From Streptomyces nitrosporeus (GTDB taxonomy: Bacteria > Actinomycetota > Actinomycetes > Streptomycetales > Streptomycetaceae), in assembly GCF_008704555.1 (NCBI RefSeq), contig NZ_CP023702.1, positions 7,176,001 through 7,240,000 of the forward strand: a stretch of 64,000 nucleotides of DNA. Reading direction: 5' to 3'. Position 1 is the first letter of the stretch. Each line of letters starts with the position of its first letter. The notes under the pieces are model-generated. The model searched no databases. It worked only from the letters and a program-made list of their open reading frames with translations, and was not told where the DNA came from. The position numbers and the translations under genes were made by a program. Positions 25,038 to 32,938 of this stretch are shown here, piece after piece.

Positions 25038-26939
25038 GTGGATCCCCTGCTTTCCCGCCCCGAACCCCCCGCGCGCCGTCGACGGCGCCTCACGCGTGGC
25101 CGCTCGCTGATCGGCGTGCTGACCGCCGGTGTGCTGGCCGCCGCCGGGACCGTCGCCCTCGGGCCGGCCTCCCAGGCCGCCACCGCACGGCAGGCCGAGG
25201 CGCTCGACCGAGGAGTCGTGAGCGTCCACACCGGCAGCGGGAACCTCGTCAGCTGGCGCTGGCTCGGCACCGACCCCGACAACGTGGCGTTCAACGTCTA
25301 CCGGGCCGGCACGAAGGTCAACGCCTCCCCGGTCACCGCGTCGACCAACTACTTCCACCAGGGCGCCCCCGCCACCGCCGACTACACGGTCCGCGCGGTG
25401 GTCAACGGTGCGGAGCAGGGCGACTCGGTGCACGCCGTCCAGTTCCGGGCCGGCTACAAGGACGTCCCCATCAGCGCGCCGGCCGGAGGGACCACACCCG
25501 ACGGGGTCTCCTACACCTACGAGGCCAACGACGCGTCCGTCGGCGACCTCGACGGGGACGGCGCCCTCGAGTTCGTACTGAAGTGGCAGCCCACCAACGC
25601 CAAGGACAACTCGCAGTCCGGCTACACCGGCAACACCGTCGTCGACGGGATCGAACTGGACGGCACCCGGCTGTGGCGTATCGACCTCGGCCGCAACATC
25701 CGCTCCGGCGCGCACTACACCCAGTTCCAGGTGTACGACTACGACGGCGACGGGCAGGCCGAGATCGCCATGAAGACCGCCGACGGCAGCGTGGACGGCA
25801 CGGGCAGGACCATCGGCAGCTCCTCCGCCGACCACCGCAACTCCTCCGGCTACGTCCTGTCCGGACCCGAGTACCTGACCATGTTCAACGGCCGGACCGG
25901 CGCGGCCATGGGGACCGTCGACTACGTCCCGGCACGCGGCAGCGTCTCCTCGTGGGGCGACTCCTACGGCAACCGGGTCGACCGCTTCCTGGCCGGGACC
26001 GCCTACCTGGACGGCTCACGGCCCTCCCTGATCATGGCCCGCGGCTACTACACCCGCAGCGTCATCGCCGCCTGGGACTGGCGCAACGGAACCTTCACCC
26101 GGCGCTGGACCTTCGACACCAACAGCTCCACCAACGCCGGCAAGGGCTACGACGGCCAGGGCAACCACCAGCTGTCGGTGGCCGACGTCGACGGCGACGG
26201 CAAGGACGAGATCGTCTACGGCGCCATGGCCGTGGACGACAACGGCAACGGGCTGTGGACCACGAAAAACGGCCACGGTGACGCCATGCACGTCGGGGAC
26301 CTCGACCCCTCCCGGGCGGGACTGGAGGAGTTCAAGGTCGACGAGGACAGCTCGAAGCCGTCCTCCTGGATGGCCGACGCGAGGACCGGCCAGATCCTCT
26401 GGTCCACCCCCGCCAGCGGCGACAACGGCCGCGGCGTCTCCGCCGACATCTGGTCCGGCAGCCCCGGCGCCGAGTCCTGGTCCTCCGCCGTCTCCGGCAT
26501 CCGCAACCCGCAGGGCACCCAGGTCAGCAGCCGCAAACCCTCCAGCGCCAACTTCCTGGCCTGGTGGGACGGCGACACGACCCGTGAACTCCTCGACGGC
26601 ACCCACATCGACAAGTACGGCACCTCCGGCGACACCCGCCAGCTGACCGCCGCCTCGGTCCACTCCAACAACGGCACCAAGGCCAATCCCGCGCTCTCGG
26701 GGGACATCCTCGGCGACTGGCGGGAAGAGGTGGTCTGGCCGAGTACCGACAACACCGCGCTGCGGATCTACTCCACGCCGTACGAGACCGGTACGAAGAT
26801 CACCACACTGCTCCACGACACCATGTACCGCACGGCGCTGGCCTGGCAGAACACCGCCTACAACCAGCCGCCGCACCCCAGCTTCGCCATCGGCAGCGGG
26901 GCGCCGGCCGCGCCCAGGCCGTCCGTCACGACGCCCTGA
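25038..26939 (+). CDS. Secreted rhamnogalacturonan lyase, polysaccharide lyase family 11
   Basis: This 633-residue enzyme cleaves the rhamnogalacturonan-I backbone of pectin by beta-elimination. After a basic N-terminus and signal peptide (SLIGVLTAGVLAAAGTVALG, cleavage near ASQAATA) comes the PL11 beta-propeller. It has an N-terminal GNLVSWRWLGTDPDNVAFNV segment and repeated calcium-binding loops (DLDGDGALEF, DYDGDGQAEIAMKTADGS, DVDGDGKDEIVYGAMAVDDN), and ends GDWREEVVWPSTDNTALRIY. GTG 25038 is preferred over GTG 25029 because GGAAGG is correctly spaced only for the former. There is no carbohydrate-binding module. The RBS lies in a leader hairpin. Confidence 0.95.
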   Translation: MDPLLSRPEPPARRRRRLTRGRSLIGVLTAGVLAAAGTVALGPASQAATARQAEALDRGVVSVHTGSGNLVSWRWLGTDPDNVAFNVYRAGTKVNASPVTASTNYFHQGAPATADYTVRAVVNGAEQGDSVHAVQFRAGYKDVPISAPAGGTTPDGVSYTYEANDASVGDLDGDGALEFVLKWQPTNAKDNSQSGYTGNTVVDGIELDGTRLWRIDLGRNIRSGAHYTQFQVYDYDGDGQAEIAMKTADGSVDGTGRTIGSSSADHRNSSGYVLSGPEYLTMFNGRTGAAMGTVDYVPARGSVSSWGDSYGNRVDRFLAGTAYLDGSRPSLIMARGYYTRSVIAAWDWRNGTFTRRWTFDTNSSTNAGKGYDGQGNHQLSVADVDGDGKDEIVYGAMAVDDNGNGLWTTKNGHGDAMHVGDLDPSRAGLEEFKVDEDSSKPSSWMADARTGQILWSTPASGDNGRGVSADIWSGSPGAESWSSAVSGIRNPQGTQVSSRKPSSANFLAWWDGDTTRELLDGTHIDKYGTSGDTRQLTAASVHSNNGTKANPALSGDILGDWREEVVWPSTDNTALRIYSTPYETGTKITTLLHDTMYRTALAWQNTAYNQPPHPSFAIGSGAPAAPRPSVTTP

Positions 26940-26945
26940 CGCGCG

Positions 26946-26981
26946 GGCGGGCCGTGTCCCGGCGCAGGGACACGGCCCGCC
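26946..26981. terminator. Bidirectional terminator between convergent genes
   Basis: Perfect 15-base arms, GGCGGGCCGTGTCCC and GGGACACGGCCCGCC, flank the six-base loop GGCGCA. It lies between the stop codons of the lyase and MarR genes and can serve both directions. Confidence 0.85.
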
Positions 26982-26986
26982 GTGGT

Positions 26987-27439
26987 TCAGGACCCTCCGG
27001 GCTCCGTCAGCACCACCGGAGGCTCGCCCCAGGGCCGGGACAGCACCGCGCGCAGGTCCCGGGCGCCCGGGCCGATACGTTCCGCCAGGATCTCCTCGGC
27101 GCGGGCCAGCATCGCCTCCGCCCGCCGGTGCGTCCGGGCGCCCTGCTCGGTCCGGCGTACGACGCTGGACCGGGCGGAGGCCGGATCGGGTGTCTGCTCC
27201 AGCAGACCCATGCCGATCAGGCTGTGCACGGCCTGGTGCGCCGTCTGACGGGTGACGCCCATCCGGCGGGCCAGCTCGGAGATCGACGCGCCGTCCGCGT
27301 CGAGTGCGGCGAAGACGGCGGCCTGGGTCGCGGTGATCGGCTGCTCACCGGCGGCCCGCAGACCGGCCAGCAGCGCGTCGTCGAACCAGCGTCTGGCTTC
27401 GCCGAGCAGGTACGGCATGTTCGGTGGGGCGTCGGTCAT
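26987..27439 (-). CDS. MarR family transcriptional regulator of the quercetinase operon
   Basis: The 150-residue protein has the winged helix SISELARRMGVTRQTAHQAV followed by GLLEQTPDPASARSSVVRRT (wing) and C-terminal dimerisation helices. GAGGAAGA precedes ATG 27439. It is last in a same-strand series starting with quercetin dioxygenase, with a 114-base gap from the esterase gene. MarR proteins are usually released from DNA by phenolic ligands, which suits a flavonoid or phenolic-acid operon. Its likely target is the palindrome at 30578-30598. Confidence 0.9.
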   Translation of the reverse strand: MTDAPPNMPYLLGEARRWFDDALLAGLRAAGEQPITATQAAVFAALDADGASISELARRMGVTRQTAHQAVHSLIGMGLLEQTPDPASARSSVVRRTEQGARTHRRAEAMLARAEEILAERIGPGARDLRAVLSRPWGEPPVVLTEPGGS

Positions 27440-27553
27440 TCTTCCTCGTCGGTCCGGCGGACTCCCGAGCATATCGACCGCCCGGCATCCGCCGTGCCGC
27501 CCGGCGGCCCCGGGAGCCTTCCGGCGCGCCCCCGCCGCGGGCCGGGCCCGCCG

Positions 27554-28465
27554 TCAGCGGGTGCACGCCCTGATGAACTCCACCGACCGGTCGAAGCACT
27601 CGGCGACACCCTCGTCCGAGAGCCCCACCCACAGGTGGTCCGCCCCGTCGACCAGGCGCAGATCGACCGGCACCCCCGCCCCGCGCAGGGCGTCGGCCAG
27701 GCGGACGCTCTGCCGCGCGGGCACGATGGTGTCCGCGCCGCCGTGCAGCAGCAGGAAGGCGGGAGCGTCGCCGGTGACCTGGGCGACGGGGCTCGCGGCC
27801 CGCGTCCGCTCCTCGTCGGCGGCCGGCGGCGCACCGATCAGGAGCGCCTCGAACGACGACGGGTCGGCGGCGTCGTAGCCGCCGGTGTGGTCCTCGGCCA
27901 GCGCCCCGAGATCGCTGGGCCCGTACCAGCCCACACATCCCCGGACCGGCCCGGCCCCGGTCTCCCGGGTGGTGAGCGCTGTGTGCGCGGCCAGATGGGC
28001 GCCCGCGGACGCACCCCACAGCACGGTACGGGAGGCGTCCACCCCCAGCTCGTCCGCCCGGCCCCGCAGCCAGCGCAGCGCGGCCGCGAGATCGTCCCGC
28101 TGGGCCGGGAAGCGCGCCTCTCCAGTGAGCCGGTAGTCGGGGCAGGCAACCGCGAAACCGGCCTGGGCGAGGCGGGCGAACGGACCGGGCCGCCAGTCAC
28201 GGAAGCGGGGCCCCAAGTCGTCGCGGAGCCCCGTACGCCACGCGCCTCCGTGCGCGAACACGACGAGGGGCACGGGGCCTTCGGCCTCCCGGGGCAGCCA
28301 CAGGTCGAGGGCGAGCGGCCGGCAGCCCGCGGGCACGTCGTAGACCACGCCGCGCAGCAGCTCCACCCCCGGCGCGGGGAAGGAAGCGCCGGGCAGCGGC
28401 AGCACGGCGGGGTCGGGCGGGGCGAGGAGCTCGAAGGGGAAGGGCGGGGCGTCGGACCGGGTCAT
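27554..28465 (-). CDS. Alpha/beta hydrolase (esterase, acetyl-hydrolase family)
   Basis: The 303-residue protein has the oxyanion motif VVFAHGGAW, the nucleophile elbow LWGASAGAHLAAH and a C-terminal acid and His (GGADTIVPARQ and VDGADHLWVG). It has no signal peptide, so it is cytoplasmic. It belongs to the BD-FAE/HSL-like group that hydrolyses small aryl or acyl esters. It lies between the amidohydrolase and MarR genes of the quercetinase operon. The flavonol ring-cleavage product is an aromatic ester (depside), so depside hydrolysis is a specific, testable role; this is inference. Confidence 0.88.
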   Translation of the reverse strand: MTRSDAPPFPFELLAPPDPAVLPLPGASFPAPGVELLRGVVYDVPAGCRPLALDLWLPREAEGPVPLVVFAHGGAWRTGLRDDLGPRFRDWRPGPFARLAQAGFAVACPDYRLTGEARFPAQRDDLAAALRWLRGRADELGVDASRTVLWGASAGAHLAAHTALTTRETGAGPVRGCVGWYGPSDLGALAEDHTGGYDAADPSSFEALLIGAPPAADEERTRAASPVAQVTGDAPAFLLLHGGADTIVPARQSVRLADALRGAGVPVDLRLVDGADHLWVGLSDEGVAECFDRSVEFIRACTR

Positions 28466-28570
28466 GGAGAGAACCTTTCCACAGGGCGGGTGGTGCCGGA
28501 CGGGGGCGTCCGGCGGAAGAGGAGCGCCGCTCCCGGGGCTCCGGAGGGAAGGGGCGGAGGCTTGGTGCTC

Positions 28571-29539
28571 TCAGCCGGTGAGACGGGGGAGCAGGGTACG
28601 GGCGTTACGCGTCGTCAGTTCCGGCCAGGAGACGCCTTCCACCGGGCCGGGGGCACCGGTGAACGAGGCGGCGTGCGCGGCGGCGGCCGGCGCGGGTGTC
28701 CAGCAGTAGTCGCTGCCGTAGAGCAGCCGGTCGGGCCGGGCGAGGTTGAGGAGGGCCGGCACCTGGCGGGGGAAGGCGGGCCCCGCGACGTCGTAGTACA
28801 GCTCCCGCAGCTGGGCGACCGCGTCGGGTGCCCCGTCCTCGGACGGCATGAACAGCCGCATGAAGCCGTTGATCCGGTCGGCCAGCACGGGCAGCGCCCC
28901 ACCGCAGTGCGGGACGACGACCTTCAGGCCGGGGTGGCGCAGCAGCGTCCCGGCGAACAGCAGATCCGTCACCGTCCGCGCGGTGTCGAAGACGAACTCC
29001 ACCATCGGACGCGGCCTGCCCAGCGCCGACCGCTCCCAGCACACCGGTGAGGTGGGATGGAGGAAGACCACGGCCCCGCGCCGGCCCAGCTCGGCGAAGA
29101 GCGGTTCCAGCCGGGGGTCGCCCAGGTACACGCCGTGGCTGTTGGTCTCCAGGACGACGCCGTCGGCGCCCAGCACGTCCAGGGCGTACTCCGCCTCCGC
29201 CAGGGACGCGTCGACGTCGGGGAGCGGCAGCGAGGCGAACAGGCCGAAACGGCCCGGGTGTCCGCGGACGGTCTCCGCCCCGTCCTCGTTGACCTCCCGG
29301 GCCAGCGCGCGGGCCGCGGCGGGGTCACCGAAGTGCACCCCGGGGGAGGAGACCGAGAGGACGGCGGTGTCGATGCCGCCGCGGTCCATCAGCTCCAGGT
29401 GCGCCGCGGCGGACCAGGTGGGCCAGGCGGGGACGCCGTCGGGCAGCTCATGGCCCGCGGCCCGCGCCCGGCGGACGTAGGAGTCGGTGACGAAGTGGGC
29501 GTGGACGTCGATGAGGCCGGTGCGGCCGGGCGGGGTCAT
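28571..29539 (-). CDS. Amidohydrolase-fold protein of the ACMSD/aromatic decarboxylase family
   Basis: The protein is 322 residues from ATG 29539, which follows AGGAGA. Metal-binding positions of the PF04909 barrel are visible: LIDVHAHF (HxH), VVFLHPTSP, VVVPHCGGALP and LYGSDYCW. The family includes alpha-amino-muconate-semialdehyde decarboxylase, gamma-resorcylate decarboxylase and related nonoxidative decarboxylases or hydrolases. The start overlaps the stop of a XapX gene (ATGA), so it is coupled to the quercetinase operon. Decarboxylation of 2,4,6-trihydroxybenzoate, a product of flavonol cleavage, fits the context but is inferred. Confidence 0.9.
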   Translation of the reverse strand: MTPPGRTGLIDVHAHFVTDSYVRRARAAGHELPDGVPAWPTWSAAAHLELMDRGGIDTAVLSVSSPGVHFGDPAAARALAREVNEDGAETVRGHPGRFGLFASLPLPDVDASLAEAEYALDVLGADGVVLETNSHGVYLGDPRLEPLFAELGRRGAVVFLHPTSPVCWERSALGRPRPMVEFVFDTARTVTDLLFAGTLLRHPGLKVVVPHCGGALPVLADRINGFMRLFMPSEDGAPDAVAQLRELYYDVAGPAFPRQVPALLNLARPDRLLYGSDYCWTPAPAAAAHAASFTGAPGPVEGVSWPELTTRNARTLLPRLTG

Positions 29540-29835
29540 GCGGATTCTCCTGGGGGTGTGCTTCGTGAGGGGGCCGGGCCGGCGGGGTGGGCCGCGTCCC
29601 GGGGCGCCGGCGGGCGGCGCGCGTCCACGCGGCGGTGCGCGCGCCTGTCCCGCCACGCGCTCGCCCCCCGTTCGCCCAGCACGATGCCGAGCAGTCCGGT
29701 GAGGCCCAGCAGCGGCGGAGCGGGGGAGACGACGCCCAGCAGTTCGTAGACGGCCCCCATCACCAGTCCCGCCGCGAGGGACACGGCCGCCGCACGCCAC
29801 GCGGTGTTCCGCCGCGCCCACCGCACGGGGTTCAC
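29536..29835 (-). CDS. XapX domain (DUF1427) small membrane protein, longer copy
   Basis: The protein has 99 residues: MNPVRWARRNTAWRAAAVSL, then a glycine-rich helix AAGLVMGAVYELLGVVSPAP and PLLGLTGLLGIVLGERG. The pattern GxxxGxxY...SPAPP...LxGLLGxxLGE is the XapX signature. The C-terminal ~40 residues are polar and basic. GTG 29835 overlaps the stop of the shorter XapX gene and its own stop overlaps the amidohydrolase start, so all are translationally coupled. XapX function is unproven; a role in membrane passage of the substrate is a guess. Confidence 0.85.
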   Translation of the reverse strand: MNPVRWARRNTAWRAAAVSLAAGLVMGAVYELLGVVSPAPPLLGLTGLLGIVLGERGASAWRDRRAHRRVDARRPPAPRDAAHPAGPAPSRSTPPGESA

Positions 29836-29981
29836 AGCAGGACCCCGAGCAGTGCCTGTCCCAGCACCATGCCGAGCAGGCCGGACAGCGCCGTCGGCGG
29901 CGGTGCCGGCGACTTCACCCGCACCACCGTGTACAGCACGCCCACGAGCAGGCCCGCGCCCAGAGCGGTCGCGTACGCCAT
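29832..29981 (-). CDS. XapX domain (DUF1427) mini membrane protein, 49 residues
   Basis: This very short gene reads MAYATALGAGLLVGVLYTVV then RVKSPAPPPTALSGLLGMVL and GQALLGVLL, two hydrophobic stretches joined by the SPAPP loop. It starts six bases after the quercetin dioxygenase stop and overlaps the longer XapX gene by four bases. The length and motif match the minimal XapX domain. The two copies may pair in the membrane. It is easily missed by gene finders. Confidence 0.82.
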   Translation of the reverse strand: MAYATALGAGLLVGVLYTVVRVKSPAPPPTALSGLLGMVLGQALLGVLL

Positions 29982-29987
29982 GAGCAC

Positions 29988-30548
29988 TCAGTCCTGGCCG
30001 TGCCACTGCTGTCCGGGCAGGAAGCGCACGTCGAACTCCTGGGGGACCGTACCGAACTTGTGCGGCTTCGGGACGTAGGGCTCGCGGGGGAGCGTCAGTT
30101 CCTCGGTCGGCGTGCCGAGGTTCTCGAAGAAGCGCTCGAAGGTGCCGCCGGGGCCCGACGCCACACCGATGATCCGGCTGTGGTGGCGTTCGATCCGGTA
30201 GGCGTGCGGGCAGTTCTTCGGTACGAAGCCGAAGTCGCCGACCGTCAGCAGCTTCTCGTGCTGCTCGCCCTCCAGGTCCTCGACGAAGAGCCGGACGGCA
30301 CCGCTGCCGATGTAGAACACCTCGTAGGTGTCCGGGTGCATGTGGGCGGGGATGATGTCGCCCTTCGCGCCCTCGCAGGTGAAGAAGTTGAAGGTGTTCT
30401 CGGTCTGTTCACCGCCGGCGTAGACGGTGAACAGGTCACCGAAGAGATGGGCCCGGTCGCCCATGCCCTTCTCGATGAAGTACGGCTTGCCGGGCTCCGA
30501 GGGGATGTGGGAGCGGGTGCGGTACTGGGTGGCGTACTCGATGGTCAT
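29988..30548 (-). CDS. queD: Quercetin 2,3-dioxygenase (monocupin, Streptomyces type)
   Basis: The 186-residue single-cupin flavonol dioxygenase opens the heterocyclic ring of quercetin, releasing CO and a depside. Opening MTIEYATQYRTRSHIPSEPG and length match the characterised Streptomyces QueD closely. Metal ligands are H69, H71 and E76 (in AHMHPDTYEVFYIGSG) and H115 (NCPHAYRIE), the standard 3-His/1-Glu cupin set; the known relative is nickel-dependent. GGAGG precedes ATG 30548. There is no signal peptide, so the substrate must enter the cell. First gene of the operon and preceded by a MarR-like operator. Confidence 0.95.
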   Translation of the reverse strand: MTIEYATQYRTRSHIPSEPGKPYFIEKGMGDRAHLFGDLFTVYAGGEQTENTFNFFTCEGAKGDIIPAHMHPDTYEVFYIGSGAVRLFVEDLEGEQHEKLLTVGDFGFVPKNCPHAYRIERHHSRIIGVASGPGGTFERFFENLGTPTEELTLPREPYVPKPHKFGTVPQEFDVRFLPGQQWHGQD

Positions 30549-30577
30549 GGCGAACCTCCGGGATCGGCTCCGATTCG

Positions 30578-30598
30578 ATTGTCAGGCTACCTGACGAT
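30578..30598 (-). promoter_or_regulatory. MarR-type operator upstream of queD
   Basis: Arms ATTGTCAGG and CCTGACGAT (eight of nine pair) surround CTA, thirty bases upstream of the quercetinase start. The site is AT-richer than its surroundings and has the length expected for a MarR dimer. The MarR gene at the end of the same operon is the obvious candidate ligand. Confidence 0.6.
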
Positions 30599-30884
30599 TG
30601 GGGCGGGGGGAAGGGACGGCCCGGTGCGGGTCCGCCGCCCTGCGCGGGCGTTGTGGTGCGTATTCCGAAGGGTGTCCGCCCGAGGGGCGCCGCGTCCGGT
30701 CGGCGGGGCGGCGCCCGGCGGCGGGGGAGCCATGGGGGACGGGACCACCCTTGCCCCCGTGATCCGCGGGCAGGGCAGGGCGGCCGCCTGTCACCGGTCC
30801 CGGCGCGCCGGGCCGCTCTCGTCGGCGTACCGGCCGTGCGTGGCCGGTGGCGCGGACGCCGGTCCGCTCCGGGAGGTGCCCGGG

Positions 30885-31208
30885 TCAGTCGCGGGTGACG
30901 TCTATCCCGTGACCGTCACCGCATCCCTCGAAGATGCTCGGGGTCCCATGGGTGAGGACGAGGGCATAGGACGTGGGGACCAGGTCGCAGTCCTGCTCCG
31001 TCCACTGAAAGGCCAGGACCGTCCAGACGGCGAGCAGGATCACCAGTACATAGGTGCCCACGCTTCGAGGCGCCCGCCCGTCGCCGCCCCCGCCCCGGGG
31101 CGGGGTCCCGTCGCCGCCGTCCCCCGGAGGGGAGTTGCCGCCGTTCCCCGGAGGTAACCAGGGATATTCGCTGCCCGGAGGGCGCCACCCTCCGCCGCTG
31201 CTCGACAT
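30885..31208 (-). CDS. Small single-pass membrane protein, hypothetical
   Basis: The 107-residue protein has a glycine/proline-rich N-terminal third (MSSSGGGWRPPGSEYPWLPP), a transmembrane helix (TYVLVILLAVWTVLAFQW) and an extracytoplasmic tail with two cysteines (DCDLVPTSYALVL, FEGCGDGHGID). I do not recognise a family. There is no RBS before ATG 31208, but GATAAT lies seven bases upstream, so the transcript may be leaderless. Confidence 0.65.
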   Translation of the reverse strand: MSSSGGGWRPPGSEYPWLPPGNGGNSPPGDGGDGTPPRGGGGDGRAPRSVGTYVLVILLAVWTVLAFQWTEQDCDLVPTSYALVLTHGTPSIFEGCGDGHGIDVTRD

Positions 31209-31311
31209 GGGGGCGATTATCCACCCGGGGCGCCGGTCCGTACCCCCCTCGGCGGCACATGACGTCACGGCCGGGGACCGCCGGCGGCGGTCCCCGGCTC
31301 CTCGGGACGGG

Positions 31312-31992
31312 TCAGCGGGTCCGGCGGGCCGTCGCGGAGGCGAAACCCAGCCAGGTGTGCCGGTTGCCCGCCCAGCACCAGCCGACCTTGGGCGCGTCGC
31401 GGCGCTCGCGGCCGTCGCGCCCGGTGCCGTTGCTGATCCAGAGCGCCGGGGTGCGGGCGTCAAGCACCCCGGTGGCCTTGCGCAGCCGGGACCCGATGGT
31501 CATGAAGCAGTGATTCCGCTCCAGGGCGGCGGGCTGTTGCAGCACCCAGTGGATGCCCTCGGTGAGCAGCAACGGGGTGCGGGCCTCGGCGGTGAGGGCG
31601 GGCAGCGCCTCGTCCGGGCTCCAGTTGGCCATCCGGTCGCCGCGGTCCACACCGGTGAGGAGGTACAGCGGCGCGTCGGGCAGCGCGACCGTGCCGAGCG
31701 GGGCGAAGAGGTCGACGTCCTGCATGTCGGTGACGACGAAGCCCGGCTTCCCGTCACGGCGGAGCAGGGGCGCGAGGGCGGACGCGGGCACGCGGTCCGG
31801 ATGGACGGCGAGCAGGGCGCCCGCACCGTCCGCGAAGGCCCCGGCCGCCTCGGCGAAGCCGCGCAGCTCATCGGGGGTGAGCCCGGCGAGCTCGGGCACT
31901 CCGTGTTCGATCAGGCGCTCGGCCTGGGTGTTCAGGGACGGGAGTGCCGGGAGATCGGTGGTGGTGGCGGTGGCGGGCATGGTCTCGGGCAC
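31312..31992 (-). CDS. DUF5701 family protein
   Basis: The 226-residue soluble protein has conserved blocks DGKPGFVVTDMQDVDLFAPL, DRGDRMANWSPDEALPAL, NHCFMTIGSRLRKATGVLDA and APKVGWCWAGNRHTWLGFAS, typical of actinobacterial DUF5701. No catalytic function is known. GTG 31992 was chosen because GGGGAG sits five bases upstream; the ATG at 31980 lacks one. It appears to be a single gene. Confidence 0.85.
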   Translation of the reverse strand: MPETMPATATTTDLPALPSLNTQAERLIEHGVPELAGLTPDELRGFAEAAGAFADGAGALLAVHPDRVPASALAPLLRRDGKPGFVVTDMQDVDLFAPLGTVALPDAPLYLLTGVDRGDRMANWSPDEALPALTAEARTPLLLTEGIHWVLQQPAALERNHCFMTIGSRLRKATGVLDARTPALWISNGTGRDGRERRDAPKVGWCWAGNRHTWLGFASATARRTR

Positions 31993-32128
31993 GAGGCTCC
32001 CCAGGGGGTGACGGCGTGTACGGGCCCAGGGTCAACGCGGGGCACCGCCGCGATGTTCCCGTCGCCGCCGCTGATCCGGTCCGTCCTCCCGGCCGGGGGC
32101 CCGCACCGTTTCCGGAGGGGGCCGGGGC

Positions 32129-32188
32129 GTGCGCGGAACCGTGCCCCGGAGGGCCGGGGTGCGCGGAACCGTGCCCCAGGAGGGCCGG
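32129..32188 (+). repeat. Imperfect 30-base tandem repeat, two copies
   Basis: A unit beginning GTGCGCGGAACCGTGCCCC occurs at 32129 and again at 32159 with a one-base insertion. It lies between the DUF5701 and SMI1/KNR4 genes and has no evident function. Confidence 0.65.
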
Positions 32189-32713
32189 TCACCCGTCGGC
32201 GCCCGCCCGCCCGGGCTCCGGCCCGGGGTGTTCCGGCGGTCCGAGGGACTCGGCGCTTCTGTCGGTCTCCCACAGTTCCAGGAACCCGGTGAAGTCGTCG
32301 GCCAGCCGCACCAGCGTGCGTGTGCAGACGGCCACCGGGTCGTAGTGCCCGTCCTCGCGCATCCGGTCGATGTCGAACTCCCACACCGACCCCCGGTCTT
32401 CCCCGCCCGTCTTCACCGCGAGGTAGCCGGACAGGGTGCGGGTGATCGCGGTGTAGTCGTCGGTGAACACGTCGCGGGTGCGCCGGCGGCCCTCGACCAG
32501 ATCGGTGTCCGCCCGGGCGGTGCGGTACCCCCACAGCGTTTCCTCGGCGAAGATCTCGTGCTCCGGGATCCAGGCGCGCTCGGGGAACCCGGCACCGTTG
32601 GTGGCGGCGAGCCAGGCGCGGTAGTCCCCGGGCAGAACCGTCCCGAGTTCCGCCTCCAGAGCACGCAGATCCGCCTCGGTCAGCGAACCGCGCGGTGTCC
32701 ATATGACGGGCAT
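32189..32713 (-). CDS. SMI1/KNR4 family protein
   Basis: The 174-residue protein has the SMI1_KNR4 (SUKH) pattern. An N-terminal SLTEADLRALEAELGTVLPG is followed by DYRAWLAATNGAGFPE and a C-terminal DFTGFLELW helix, with DRGSVWEFDIDRMREDG in between. SUKH proteins are often immunity proteins to contact-dependent toxins, or regulators. No toxin gene is visible beside it, so an immunity role is only a possibility. GAGGGGAG precedes ATG 32713. Confidence 0.85.
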   Translation of the reverse strand: MPVIWTPRGSLTEADLRALEAELGTVLPGDYRAWLAATNGAGFPERAWIPEHEIFAEETLWGYRTARADTDLVEGRRRTRDVFTDDYTAITRTLSGYLAVKTGGEDRGSVWEFDIDRMREDGHYDPVAVCTRTLVRLADDFTGFLELWETDRSAESLGPPEHPGPEPGRAGADG

Positions 32714-32897
32714 GCCGCCGCTCCCCTCGTTCTGTCCTCACCTGGCGGGGCGATTCTGCCAGGGGTGGCGGACAACGGCCGTCCGCGGAGCCGCGACACG
32801 GTGCGGATGACGCGGGGAAACCGTTGCCCTCCGCCGTCCCCGCCCGCCGGACCGAGGCCCCCCGGCCGTACCGCCGGTGCCACCGGGCCTGTTGGAC

Positions 32898-32928
32898 GGG
32901 GGCGGACGCGTTCCCCGCGTCCGCCCCC
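32898..32928 (-). terminator. Strong terminator after alpha-amylase
   Basis: Perfect 13-base arms GGGGGCGGACGCG and CGCGTCCGCCCCC surround the loop TTCCC. The hairpin starts ten bases after the amylase stop codon. Confidence 0.85.
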
Positions 32929-32938
32929 GCCCCGCCCG

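Noticed and set aside
32189..32713. SMI1/KNR4 protein as part of a polymorphic toxin-immunity locus
   Set aside because: No toxin domain, secretion tag or further immunity gene lies nearby.
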